DNA of 64,000 nt from the NCBI GenBank assembly GCA_965646165.1, contig CBFFYP010000001.1:1-64000 (forward strand), read 5' to 3'. The notes under the pieces were generated by a model. It did no database searches. It was not told where the DNA came from and saw nothing but the letters and a program-made list of their open reading frames with translations. Every line of letters starts with the position of its first letter. Within the stretch, counting starts at the first letter, position 1. This document shows, piece by piece, positions 34,733 to 44,256 of this stretch. A program made the position numbers and the translations under genes. This DNA comes from MGBC114844 sp910585855 (lineage in GTDB: Bacteria > Bacillota > Clostridia > Lachnospirales > Lachnospiraceae).

Positions 34733-34839
34733 TGGTTTTGCCGGTCTTAGGGTCTGTTTTTTTATACTTAATTTTTGTTTGGAAAAATGTGGAAGAAATC
34801 GGCTAAAAATGAACGATTTGTAAACAAATAAAGGAGTAG

Positions 34840-34868
34840 TTGACAAACTCTTTTTGAATTGTTATAAT
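34840..34868 (+). promoter_or_regulatory. Consensus promoter of the NlpC/P60 gene
   Basis: TTGACA (34840-34845), 17-bp spacer, TATAAT (34863-34868): perfect match to the sigma-A consensus, 52 bp before the start codon. Confidence 0.85.
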
Positions 34869-34919
34869 ATGATTAAATCATTTAATAATTATGTAACAAT
34901 TTGCGAAGGAGTTATTAGT

Positions 34920-35969
34920 ATGAATCGAAATATGAAAAAGACAGCAGCGATATGTACAATGGGAGCAATGCTTTTGTTGTCTAATTTAGAATATGTAGCA
35001 GCAGACAATACTTCTGGAACAGATGGGGTTGCCGGAATTGCGGTATTGATGGAGCAGTATCAGAATAGTACAGTGGCGAGTAAGGCGAAAACAGAGGGAG
35101 TGACTACTACTTCTGTAGAAGAGATTTATGAGCCGATAGATGGTTATGAGAATCTTGCACTGGCTAATGTGTCAGATGTATTAAATATTCGTGAAGTACC
35201 AGTGGATGGAACGATTGTTGGACGGCTTCCGGCGGATGCTGCTTGTGATATTGTTAGTGAAGAGAATGGATGGTGTTACATAAAATCGGGGGAGATAGAG
35301 GGGTATGTCAGTGCAGAGTATCTGCTGACAGGAGAGGAAGCATTAAAAAAAGCTTATGATTTGGTGGAATTGGTGGCTACGGTGGATGCTGATTCTTTGA
35401 ATTTAAGAGAAGAGCCAAATACGGAGTGCGGAATTATTGAAGTATTGGGAAATTCACAGAAATTAGAAGTAGTAGAGGTGTTGGGTGACTGGGTAAAAGT
35501 TGTGGTAGACAGCACGGAAGGGTATGTAGCAGCAGAGTATATTACGGTGTCGGAAGAACTTCAGACTGCCCGTACATTGACACAGATGATGTATGGAATG
35601 GAAGTTTCGGATCTGCGGGTGCAGATTTGCGAGTTTGCGCAGCAGTTTGTAGGAAATCCTTATGTATATGGTGGAAATAGTTTAACTCATGGAACAGATT
35701 GTTCTGGATTTACTAATTTGATTTATGCACATTTTGGTATTTCGATTCCTCGTACTGCAACAACGCAGTATAATTTTGGAACGAAGATCAGTACTGCTGA
35801 GTTAAGACCGGGAGATTTGATTATTTATGGAGAATATCAGATTGAACATGTAGCACTTTATCTGGGAAATGGACAAATTGTTCATGCAAGCAATGAGCGG
35901 ACTGGGATTCGGTATTCGAATATGTATTATCGAAATATTATTGGATGTGTTCGGATTTTAAATGATTAG
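34920..35969 (+). CDS. Secreted cell-wall hydrolase: two SH3b domains plus NlpC/P60
   Basis: A 349-residue exported peptidoglycan endopeptidase. The signal peptide covers about residues 1-27 (MKKTAAICTMGAMLLLSN). Two bacterial SH3 domains follow at about 75-140 (VLNIREVPVDGTIVGRL) and 150-220 (SLNLREEPNTECGIIEVL). The C-terminal NlpC/P60 domain (about 240-349) has the catalytic Cys in HGTDCSGFTNLIYAHFG and His in YQIEHVALYLGNGQIVHAS. Such enzymes cut D-Glu to diaminopimelate links in stem peptides, in keeping with the DNPR-type MurE of this window. GAAGGAG precedes ATG 34920. Transcribed alone from a consensus promoter. Confidence 0.93.
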   Translation: MNRNMKKTAAICTMGAMLLLSNLEYVAADNTSGTDGVAGIAVLMEQYQNSTVASKAKTEGVTTTSVEEIYEPIDGYENLALANVSDVLNIREVPVDGTIVGRLPADAACDIVSEENGWCYIKSGEIEGYVSAEYLLTGEEALKKAYDLVELVATVDADSLNLREEPNTECGIIEVLGNSQKLEVVEVLGDWVKVVVDSTEGYVAAEYITVSEELQTARTLTQMMYGMEVSDLRVQICEFAQQFVGNPYVYGGNSLTHGTDCSGFTNLIYAHFGISIPRTATTQYNFGTKISTAELRPGDLIIYGEYQIEHVALYLGNGQIVHASNERTGIRYSNMYYRNIIGCVRILND

Positions 35970-36079
35970 ATATAGATAATATAGTAATAGATTGGATGGG
36001 GATTGGAGTTATTTTATAAGGTATTAGATTTAGGAGAAAGATTGTTCTTTAATTGGTTTTGCTGGATGGTAGAGGCTGA

Positions 36080-36652
36080 TTAGGGGCGGTCTTTTTCTTT
36101 GCCTAAATTTTTTGCTAATTTTGTGTATTTAGTGACAAATTCTGTTTTTTCTGCTGTATATCTATCTCTATTATGCTCATATTTTTTCCATAAATTTAAT
36201 TTTAAATTTTCATATTCTTTTGCAATCTCAGTATGTTTATTTAAGTAATCTCTAAAATATATTTCGTCTTTATCATTTAAAAGGCGTAAATGAATGTGAA
36301 ATACTCTTTCTGCAAATCCTTTTTCTGTATATCCTTTATTAAATGAAATCCTATTATTATGATCAGACATACAAATATATCTATTTTTAATCATTTGTCG
36401 TTTTATAATTATGAGAGTAGCTGTATTAGGGACTTCAATTAATATATCAATGATTGGTTTTGCCCATATTTTATGAATGGCTGTGCTGCCAATATGGTAT
36501 ATTTGTAAACCTAATTTAGCAGGAAAAATATTTTTTAGGATATTTCGTTCATCTTCATACCATGCAGACCAACAGTCTTGATGTTCTGTTAAATAGATAG
36601 GGAATAGTTCCCACAATTCTTCTAAACTCATTTCTGAAAGTTTTTTGTTCAT
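36080..36652 (-). CDS. GrpB family protein (UPF0157)
   Basis: A 190-residue protein of the GrpB / nucleotidyltransferase-like family. Marks: QIYHIGSTAIHKIWAKPIID (about 50-69), where GS and the Asp resemble the nucleotidyltransferase active site, and VFHIHLRLLNDKDEIYFRDY. The function of the family is not well defined. The start at 36652 is chosen from AGGAGAGAGGAAATT. Convergent with the NlpC/P60 gene and low in GC; likely an accessory gene. Confidence 0.85.
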   Translation of the reverse strand: MNKKLSEMSLEELWELFPIYLTEHQDCWSAWYEDERNILKNIFPAKLGLQIYHIGSTAIHKIWAKPIIDILIEVPNTATLIIIKRQMIKNRYICMSDHNNRISFNKGYTEKGFAERVFHIHLRLLNDKDEIYFRDYLNKHTEIAKEYENLKLNLWKKYEHNRDRYTAEKTEFVTKYTKLAKNLGKEKDRP

Positions 36653-36753
36653 AATTTCCTCTCTCCTATTGAATATCATAATATAATAAATAATGGTATG
36701 AGTCAATTCAAATTTTTATTTGTTTTTTCAATAAGTATTTCGAAATAGGGGAC

Positions 36754-37079
36754 GCCAGATTCGAAAACCATGGGCAGCCTGCTGTTCCGGTTTCCAAAAA
36801 GCAAGAAGTTCTAAGACTTCTGCCTTTTCTTTTCTCCAACCAGACAGATCGGGGCGCAATTCGCCCTCCTTTCAGCCGAAACGAAATGGATGTAAGGAAG
36901 GATTTTATCAGATGTAAGACAGTCGTTTTCCTATCATTCGGGCTAAATACGCCCCTTTTTTTTCACACCCTGCATAGAAGCAGGATGTGAAAAAAATCTT
37001 AGGTTTTCGAGCAGAAGTCCAAGAACTTCTAACTTTTTTCCAAAGTCACTGCAGGCTGCCCATGGTTTTCGAATCTGGC
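36754..37079 (+). repeat. Family 1 palindrome, complete copy (326 bp)
   Basis: Arms GCCAGATTCGAAAACCATGG and CCATGGTTTTCGAATCTGGC pair perfectly. Inner hairpin CACACCCTGC/GCAGGATGTG. The linker GTTTCTTGACCCCGGAAC follows but is shortened, leading to the collapsed partner at 37111-37131 (GCAAACCGCCTCTTGCATCC). Between the divergent grpB-like gene and ftsK. Confidence 0.92.
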
Positions 37080-37209
37080 TGTTTCTTGACCCCGGAACAA
37101 AAAAAGAATCAACAGCAAACCGCCTCTTGCATCCGGTGAAAGCCAATCCTTTCTGGCAGCATCCTATCCTATCTTCAAAAGCCTAATGAAAGATTTACTT
37201 GCTGCATCT

Positions 37210-37238
37210 CGACAAATAGCCGGATTTGAGGTATAATA
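37210..37238 (+). promoter_or_regulatory. Promoter of ftsK/spoIIIE
   Basis: TCGACA (37210-37215), 17-bp spacer, TATAAT (37233-37238); about 90 bp of untranslated leader follows. Confidence 0.65.
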
Positions 37239-37328
37239 ATAAAACTTGTGAAATAAAGGAAACGAAAAAAGAGAAAAAGAGCGGATAGGAACAAGCTATC
37301 TCGAAATAAGAATATAAGGGGGAGAAAC

Positions 37329-40300
37329 GTGTTGGCAGCTACAGGTCAGAAAAGAACAACGAAAAAAAATACAGGTAGGACGAACACAAAAAACTCCATG
37401 CAGAAAAAGCGAAAGACAACAGCAAAGGCAAATACAGGAAAGAAGAAAACGACAGGAAAAAGTCAGGCTAGACAAGGTACAGGAAAGAAAAGTAAGAAAG
37501 AACAAATGGATACAGCTATGGTTCAGGAAGCGGTTTTATTGGCTGTCAGTGCAGTGGTTCTTGTGTTTTTATTGTGTAATTTTGGGTTGTGCGGAAAATT
37601 TGGAGTGATGTTAAGCAGTGTTATGTTTGGATTGTTTGGAGTTACTGCTTATCTGTTTCCAGTTTTGCTTTTTTTGGGAGTCCTTTTTTGGATGTCAAAT
37701 AGAAGAAGCGGGAAGGCAAAGATAAAGATAGTAGCTGCAATAATCGTTTACTTGGCAGTTTGTGCTATGCTGCAGCAGATTTCTTTTCCATATGAAAAAG
37801 ATACCGGTTTGCAGATCTGTTATAAGTTTTCGGCAGAAAGTCATCAAGGCGGAGGATGGATTGGGGCTTTGATTGGTACTGTCTTTGTGCCTTTTATTGG
37901 TGCATTGGGAATGTATATTTTGATGATGGCATTGATTTTGGCAGGGTTAGTGCTGATTACGGAAAAATCATTGCTTGGAAATGTAAAAAAGCAGGGAAGT
38001 CGTATGATACAGGTTGCTGCGGAGAATCCTCAGCGTTTGACACAGGTAAGAAGAGTACAGCGTGAAGAAAAGCAGCAGATAAGAGTACAGACTGGGAAAA
38101 AGAAAAAGAAGACGGCATCGGCAGCAATTTTTACATTGGATGAGAATATAGTTTCTCAGGAAGATATTATGGATGTGAATGAGCAGGCAGACGAAGTGTG
38201 GGGGGATGGTAGAGAAGCAATGGATATGGAATATCAGCAGGATTCGATGAATGATAGGGAGTCGTTGGATATGGCATATCAGGATTCAATGGAGGATAGG
38301 GAGTCTTTGCATGTATTGTATCAGGGGCGGAGGAATGATGAAGAATCTTCGGATATGCTGTATCAGCAGCAGATAGATTATATGGGACAGCAGGATGGAG
38401 TTTATTCGGAGCAGATGCGGTATGATGACGGAGGATATCAGGAAGGGGGCGGTTCTTATTATGAAGAGGATGTTTTGCAAAGTCCGTTGGAAGATTTTGC
38501 ACGAGTGCCGAAGGAAAAGCCGCTGCAGGATATGACGGTTTATCAGAATGTATTGGAAGATGTTGAGGTTGGAATGGGGATTCCGCCGGAAATGGTGCCG
38601 TTTCCGATTGCCAGAGCAGGTTATGAGGAATTAACAGAAAGGCAGCAGGAAAGCTGGAATATTTTAGACAGTCATTCATTGGAAAATCAGGAAGAGGAGG
38701 ATATTTTATCAGAGCAAGAGGCAGAGTTATCGAAAGAATCGAAAGATTTTTCAAAGGAGCAGATACAAAAAGAGGATGAACAGATTTTAGAAATAGAAGA
38801 AATAGAGGAAGGAAAGGATGGGGAAACAGAAGGAGAAGACTGTCAGAGAGCAGATTTTAGTGAGCCTGTGATAGAGATTGTATCAGAGGAAGATACTGTG
38901 CCTGTGATAGAGTATGAGTTTCCTTCTCTTTCTTTGTTGATCAAGGGAAAGCAGGCTGTTTCCGATCGGAAGCAAAGGCAGGAGAATCAAGTAATTGCTC
39001 AGAAATTGGAAGCAACGCTTCGAAGTTTTGGCGTTAGTGTTACTGTAACGGATGTTACCTCTGGACCTACTGTAACACGTTATGAACTTTTGCCGGGGCA
39101 GGGAGTAAAGGTTAGTCGGATTGTAGGGCTTTCTGATGATATTAAGTTAAGTCTGGCAGCGGCGGATATTCGAATTGAAGCACCAATTCCGGGAAAGTCG
39201 GCGGTTGGAATTGAAGTTCCGAATAAAGAAGTGGCAACCGTAATGTTAAGAGATTTGTTGGAGTCGGAAAGTTTTCAGACTCATCCTTCTAAGCTGGCTT
39301 TTGCGGTGGGAAAAGATATTGAGGGACAGACAATAGTAACAGACATCGCAAAGATGCCTCATGCATTGATTGCAGGGGCAACTGGTTCAGGAAAATCGGT
39401 TTGTATTAATACTTTGATTGTCAGTATTCTTTATAAGGCACATCCTGATGATGTAAAGCTGATTATGATTGATCCGAAAGTAGTAGAGTTAAGTGTGTAT
39501 AACGGCATACCACATTTATTGATTCCGGTTGTTACCGATCCGAAAAAGGCAGCAGGAGCATTGAATTGGGCAGTTGCAGAGATGACGGAGCGCTATAATA
39601 AATTTTCTGAGTGGAATGTACGCAATATTCAGGGCTATAACGAAAAGCTGGAATTACTGAAAGAGGAAGACGTCAAACTTCAAAAGATGCCGCAGATTGT
39701 AATTATTATTGATGAATTAGCCGATTTGATGATGGTGGCCTCTAACGAGGTGGAAGAGGCAATCTGTCGTTTGGCACAGCTTGCAAGGGCAGCAGGGATT
39801 CATTTGATTATTGCAACACAGCGTCCGTCTGTCAATGTAATTACCGGATTGATTAAGGCAAATATTCCGTCTAGAATTGCATTTGCCGTATCTTCCGGCG
39901 TAGACTCTAGAACAATTTTAGATACGGTAGGAGCAGAAAAACTGCTTGGCAGAGGGGATATGTTATTTGCACCATATGGATCTTCTAGTCCGATTCGTAT
40001 TCAGGGAGCGTTTGTATCTGATTCGGAAGTAAGTAATGTTGTGGAGTTTTTAAAAGGACAAAAGGATTTTATCAGACAGAGGAAATCGGCAGGTCAGGTT
40101 ACATCCTCCATTTCCTTAGAAACCGGAAATGACAGCACAGATTCGGAAAGAGATTCTTACTTTGCAGAAGCAGGGCGTTTGATTTTGCAAAATGAAAAAG
40201 CTTCTATAGGGATGCTGCAGAGAAAGTTTAAAATCGGGTTTAACCGTGCAGCAAGAATTATGGATCAGCTTGCAGATGCCGGAGTAGTCGGACCAGAAGA

Positions 40301-40364
40301 AGGTACAAAACCAAGAAAAATATTGATATCGTTAGAAGAGTTTGAAGAAAAAGTAAAAGAATAA
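37329..40364 (+). CDS. ftsK: DNA translocase FtsK/SpoIIIE
   Basis: Membrane-anchored hexameric motor that pumps chromosomal DNA through the division or sporulation septum. 1011 residues from GTG 37329 (GGGGGAG upstream). A basic Lys/Thr-rich N-terminus (1-60) is followed by about four membrane helices (60-210), a long acidic linker (about 240-540) and the RecA-like motor with Walker A GATGSGKSVCINTL near 683, LIMIDPKVVELSVYN, IIDELADLMM and ATQRPSVNVITG. The C-terminal gamma domain (NEKASIGMLQRKFKIGFNRA) reads orientation sequences. The linker contains near-repeats of the form MAYQDSMEDRESL. Separate FtsK and SpoIIIE paralogues cannot be told apart here. Confidence 0.95.
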   Translation: MLAATGQKRTTKKNTGRTNTKNSMQKKRKTTAKANTGKKKTTGKSQARQGTGKKSKKEQMDTAMVQEAVLLAVSAVVLVFLLCNFGLCGKFGVMLSSVMFGLFGVTAYLFPVLLFLGVLFWMSNRRSGKAKIKIVAAIIVYLAVCAMLQQISFPYEKDTGLQICYKFSAESHQGGGWIGALIGTVFVPFIGALGMYILMMALILAGLVLITEKSLLGNVKKQGSRMIQVAAENPQRLTQVRRVQREEKQQIRVQTGKKKKKTASAAIFTLDENIVSQEDIMDVNEQADEVWGDGREAMDMEYQQDSMNDRESLDMAYQDSMEDRESLHVLYQGRRNDEESSDMLYQQQIDYMGQQDGVYSEQMRYDDGGYQEGGGSYYEEDVLQSPLEDFARVPKEKPLQDMTVYQNVLEDVEVGMGIPPEMVPFPIARAGYEELTERQQESWNILDSHSLENQEEEDILSEQEAELSKESKDFSKEQIQKEDEQILEIEEIEEGKDGETEGEDCQRADFSEPVIEIVSEEDTVPVIEYEFPSLSLLIKGKQAVSDRKQRQENQVIAQKLEATLRSFGVSVTVTDVTSGPTVTRYELLPGQGVKVSRIVGLSDDIKLSLAAADIRIEAPIPGKSAVGIEVPNKEVATVMLRDLLESESFQTHPSKLAFAVGKDIEGQTIVTDIAKMPHALIAGATGSGKSVCINTLIVSILYKAHPDDVKLIMIDPKVVELSVYNGIPHLLIPVVTDPKKAAGALNWAVAEMTERYNKFSEWNVRNIQGYNEKLELLKEEDVKLQKMPQIVIIIDELADLMMVASNEVEEAICRLAQLARAAGIHLIIATQRPSVNVITGLIKANIPSRIAFAVSSGVDSRTILDTVGAEKLLGRGDMLFAPYGSSSPIRIQGAFVSDSEVSNVVEFLKGQKDFIRQRKSAGQVTSSISLETGNDSTDSERDSYFAEAGRLILQNEKASIGMLQRKFKIGFNRAARIMDQLADAGVVGPEEGTKPRKILISLEEFEEKVKE

Positions 40365-40389
40365 AAATAAAATAGAAATGAGGATAACA

Positions 40390-41868
40390 ATGGTTTTAGC
40401 AGATTTATTGGCAGATGCAAAGGATTATACTTTGCTGAAAGGAAACACAGAGATTGAGATTTCTGATTTAGTCTATGATTCCAGAAAAGTAAAAAAGGGT
40501 TGTTTGTTTTTCTGTGTAGTGGGAAGCCGTATGGATTCACACAACTTCATAGAAGAAGCAGTAGAAAAGGGTGCAGCAGCCATAGTAATTGAGCGGGATA
40601 TAGAGATTTTGCCAGATATTACGATTATTCGAACCAGCCACAGCAAAAAGCTGTTATCATATCTGTCGGCTGCATTTTTTCACTATCCAGCACGTGTTCT
40701 TACTACGATAGCAATTACCGGAACAAAGGGAAAAACAACAACAGCATATATGATAAAGGAACTTTTAGAGGCTTCAGGAAAAGTAACCGGTATGATTGGA
40801 ACAATAGGGGCAGGTTATCGGGATGTAGTGATAGAAACCCATAATACCACCCCGGAGTCCTATGAAATTCAAAAGATTTTTCGTCAAATGGCAGATGCCG
40901 GTGTCACGCATGTAGTAATGGAGGTTTCTTCACAGGCCTATTTAACCTATCGGGTAGCTGGGATGAAGTTTGACTATGGGATATTTACCAATCTTTCTCC
41001 AGATCATATCGGAGAAGGAGAACATAAAGATTTTGCAGAATATTTACAGTGCAAAAGCCAGTTATTTCAAAACTGCCGGATTGGCATTGTCAATCAAGAC
41101 GATGAGCATACAGAGGAATTATTAAAAAATCATACCTGCCAGATTCGGACATTTTCTGTGGAAGGAGAAGCAGATCTGATAGCAAGAAATGTAGTCTGCT
41201 GTCAAAAACCCGGATTTATCGGGATTCGATTTCAGACAGATGGAGCTTATCAGATGGAAGTAGAAGTGGGCTGCATGGGACGGTTTAATGCATGGAATAC
41301 CTTAGCAGCCTTATCAGCAGCAGCATTATTAGATGTAAAGCCGGATATTGTAAAAAAAGTAATGTACCATATGGCGGTAAGAGGACGAGTAGAGCCGGTA
41401 CATATATCGGATCGGTTTCATTTGATTATTGATTATGCGCATAATGCGGTAAGTGCAGAAAGTCTTTTGGCTACGATGCGGGAATATCATCCGAAACGTC
41501 TGGTAGCAGTATTTGGAGCAGGAGGAAACCGATCGAAGCTTCGGCGGTATGACATGGGAGAGATTTCTGGAAAGTATGCAGATTTATCGGTTTTGACTGC
41601 GGATAATCCAAGGTTTGAAAAAGTGGAGGATATTATTGCCGATATTGAAATTGGGATAAAAAAGACAAATGGTGCTTATATTAAAATTCCAAACCGTCGG
41701 GATGCGATACGATATGTAATTGAAACGGCAGAGGATGGGGATTTGATTGCTTTATTTGGAAAGGGGCATGAAGATTATCAGGAGATAGAAGGGGTTCGGT
41801 ATCCTTTTGATGAAAGGGTGGTTATTGCGGAAATTGTGCGGGAATTGGCGGGGGGACGCCAAATGTGA
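40390..41868 (+). CDS. murE: UDP-MurNAc-tripeptide synthetase MurE
   Basis: Adds the third amino acid to UDP-MurNAc-L-Ala-D-Glu in the cytoplasm. 492 residues from ATG 40390 (GAGG upstream). Motifs: ATP loop ITGTKGKTTTAYM, HNTTPE, EVSSQ, DYAHN and the specificity motif in TADNPRFEKVED; DNPR is the form linked to meso-diaminopimelate. The last five codons, Gly-Gly-Arg-Gln-Met, and TGA are read from the start of the family 1 palindrome at 41858 (GGACGCCAAATGTGA), so the repeat has replaced the natural end of the gene. The core of the enzyme is untouched. Confidence 0.95.
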   Translation: MVLADLLADAKDYTLLKGNTEIEISDLVYDSRKVKKGCLFFCVVGSRMDSHNFIEEAVEKGAAAIVIERDIEILPDITIIRTSHSKKLLSYLSAAFFHYPARVLTTIAITGTKGKTTTAYMIKELLEASGKVTGMIGTIGAGYRDVVIETHNTTPESYEIQKIFRQMADAGVTHVVMEVSSQAYLTYRVAGMKFDYGIFTNLSPDHIGEGEHKDFAEYLQCKSQLFQNCRIGIVNQDDEHTEELLKNHTCQIRTFSVEGEADLIARNVVCCQKPGFIGIRFQTDGAYQMEVEVGCMGRFNAWNTLAALSAAALLDVKPDIVKKVMYHMAVRGRVEPVHISDRFHLIIDYAHNAVSAESLLATMREYHPKRLVAVFGAGGNRSKLRRYDMGEISGKYADLSVLTADNPRFEKVEDIIADIEIGIKKTNGAYIKIPNRRDAIRYVIETAEDGDLIALFGKGHEDYQEIEGVRYPFDERVVIAEIVRELAGGRQM

Positions 41869-42182
41869 AAACCCTAGGCAAACTGCTGTTCCGGTTTCCA
41901 AAAAGCAAGAAGTTCTAAGACTTCTGCATCCCAGCGCATCCAACCGGACAGACCGGGGCGCAATTCGCCCTCACGGCAGCCAAAACAAAATAGGCATACC
42001 AAAAGATGCGATCCACCACAACAAAATGGCTTCCCTTTCATCCGGGCTAAGCACGCCCATTTTTTTGCATACCCTGCATGGAAGCAGGATATGCAAAAAA
42101 TCTTAGGTTTTTAAGCAGAAGTCAAGAACTTCTAGCTTTTTTCCAAAGTCACTGCAGTTTGCCTAGGGTTTCCGCATTTGGC
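41858..42182 (+). repeat. Family 1 palindrome, complete copy (325 bp), overlapping murE
   Basis: Arms GCCAAATGTGAAAACCCTAGG and CCTAGGGTTTCCGCATTTGGC pair with two mismatches. Inner hairpin GCATACCCTGC/GCAGGATATGC. Its first 11 bases are coding (murE). It faces the reverse copy at 42335 over 152 bp of linker. Confidence 0.93.
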
Positions 42183-42334
42183 TGTTTCTTGATTTTGGAA
42201 AAAACAAAAAAGAATGATGTCTAAACGTTTCTAAGAACCTGTCAACATATGTTGATTTTGTATTAAATTTTTTACCAAATAATCATAATTTTTTATTATA
42301 ATATGGGAAATAAAAGTTTCGGTTGCGATTACCA

Positions 42335-42658
42335 GCTAGATTGGGGAAAGTGTTTGGAATTGCAGCGACTTCGGAGAAAAGCTAGAAGTTCTTAGGCTTC
42401 TGCTTCGAAAACCTAGAATTTTTTGCACATACTGCTTCCATGCAGTGTGTGCAAAAAAAGGTGCGTGTTTAGCCCGCACCAAAGGAAAGATGTACCTTAT
42501 GGTTGGTGTTGTTTTCCTTATGCTGTAACGTTTGGCTTGCTGTGCGGGCGAATTGCGCACCGGTTCGTTCGGTTGGATGCATAGATGGGCAGAAGCCTTA
42601 GAACTTCTTGCTTTTTGGAGACCGGAGCGGCAATTTCAAATGCTTTCCCCAATCTGGC
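42335..42658 (-). repeat. Family 1 palindrome, complete reverse copy (324 bp)
   Basis: The right arm CAATTTCAAATGCTTTCCCC and the left arm GGGGAAAGTGTTTGGAATTG pair, allowing two G-T or mismatched positions. Inner hairpin GCACATACTGC/GCAGTGTGTGC. GGTGCG...CGCACC replaces the usual GGGGCG...CGCCCC here, on both sides. Ends 180 bp before murF. Confidence 0.9.
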
Positions 42659-42838
42659 GTCCTCTCTGAAAACACCTTTTGCAGCGATTTTCTATTTGGC
42701 TTTTGGTCAATTTATCTGTAGATATAGAATTCATCAAAATGTGTAGCAGTGGAAAGCAGATGTGTTTTTTTGAAAACTGATAGTGGGATAACTGTAGGAT
42801 AGAAGATAATATTGATATAGGAAAAGAAAGGCTTTTGT

Positions 42839-44236
42839 ATGATGCAGACTATAACAGTAGGAGAATTAGTAAAGGCTTTAAATGGGATGCTTTTATGTGG
42901 GGAAGAGGGAAAAGAAATTTCTGCTTTGAGTTTTGATTCTAGGCAGATAAAAGAAAAGACGTTGTATGTTCCCCTTGTTGGAGAACACGTGGATGGGCAT
43001 CAATTTATTCAGAGTGCGTTTTTCAATGGAGCAGAGGCTACTCTGACAGAAAAAGGGGAGGTTTTAGACTGGGGGAAGCCTCATATTCGGGTAGAGGATT
43101 GTAAAAGGGCTTTGCAGATGGCAGGAGCTTGTTTTAGGGAGAAAAAGGTGATTCCGATTATAGGAGTGACAGGGAGTGTGGGGAAAACTACTACAAGGGC
43201 GTTGATTGCAGAGGCTTTGTCGGCGGGAAGAACTGTGTTTCAGACCAGAGGAAATTTAAACAGTCAGATCGGTGTGCCGGTTATGTTATCGGAGATTGGA
43301 GAAGAGCAGGTTGCTGTTTTGGAAATGGGAATGAGTGAATTTGGCGAAATGGAGCGGCTGACAAAAATAGTGCGGCCTGATCTGGCAGTTATTACTAATA
43401 TTGGAGTGGCACATATTCAGCAGCTTGGCAGTCAGGAAAATATTTGCAGGGAAAAGATGGCAATTGCTTCTGGTATGAAATCGAATGGGATTCTTTTGTT
43501 AAATGGGGATGATCCGCTGCTTCGTAAAAAGAGAAATGCAGTAGAACAGGTGACACTGCTCTATGGGACAACACCAGATTGTGACTTTTATGCAAAAGAG
43601 ATTCAGATTGTAGGAGGAAAAGCAGTATTTCGTGCAGTTTGTTTAGAAGAGGAAATAGAGGTTACACTTTCTATGCCGGGAATTCATAATGTATTGAATA
43701 CAATGGCGGCACTTTCGATTTGTAAACTGTATTGTGTGCCTTTAAAGAAGGCAGCAGAAAAATTGGAGCAGTTTGGCGGCATTGCAATGCGTCAGCAGGT
43801 AATTGCAACAAAAAAATATACCATAATTGATGATACGTATAATGCAAACCCGGATTCGATGAAGGCAGGGATTCGGGTATTGATGGATTTTCCAAATGAG
43901 GGGAGAAAAGTAGCCGTATTGGGAGATATGTTAGAGTTAGGAGCAGATGAAAAGCAGTATCATCAGGAAATCGGGCGATTTGCCGCTCATGCAGGGGTAG
44001 ATTTGCTGCTGACTGTGGGAACACTTACTCCATATATGGAAGAGGCGGCTTTGGCAGAGAAGACGGGGATTCGGGTAAAACATTTTTCGGATAACAGGCA
44101 GATAAGCGAGTATTTAAAAGAGTTGCTTTTGCCGGAAGACGTAGTGCTTTTAAAGGGTTCAAGAGGAATGGCACTAGATCAGGTGGGAAAGGAACTGCGT
44201 GTGTTTGCCGGATATCAAGAGGAGCGGCAGAGCTAA
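42839..44236 (+). CDS. murF: UDP-MurNAc-tripeptide D-alanyl-D-alanine ligase MurF
   Basis: Adds the D-Ala-D-Ala dipeptide, finishing the cytoplasmic stem peptide. 465 residues. Motifs: SFDSRQIKEKTLYVPLVGE, ATP loop GVTGSVGKTTTRALI (about 104-118), EMGMSEFGEM, NIGVAHI and DDTYNANPDSMKAG. Two ATG codons in tandem; AAAGG is the likely ribosome site. It is separated from murE only by the repeat pair. priA begins 20 bp after it. Confidence 0.95.
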   Translation: MMQTITVGELVKALNGMLLCGEEGKEISALSFDSRQIKEKTLYVPLVGEHVDGHQFIQSAFFNGAEATLTEKGEVLDWGKPHIRVEDCKRALQMAGACFREKKVIPIIGVTGSVGKTTTRALIAEALSAGRTVFQTRGNLNSQIGVPVMLSEIGEEQVAVLEMGMSEFGEMERLTKIVRPDLAVITNIGVAHIQQLGSQENICREKMAIASGMKSNGILLLNGDDPLLRKKRNAVEQVTLLYGTTPDCDFYAKEIQIVGGKAVFRAVCLEEEIEVTLSMPGIHNVLNTMAALSICKLYCVPLKKAAEKLEQFGGIAMRQQVIATKKYTIIDDTYNANPDSMKAGIRVLMDFPNEGRKVAVLGDMLELGADEKQYHQEIGRFAAHAGVDLLLTVGTLTPYMEEAALAEKTGIRVKHFSDNRQISEYLKELLLPEDVVLLKGSRGMALDQVGKELRVFAGYQEERQS

Positions 44237-44256
44237 AGAGAAGGAGGTGCCGGATC

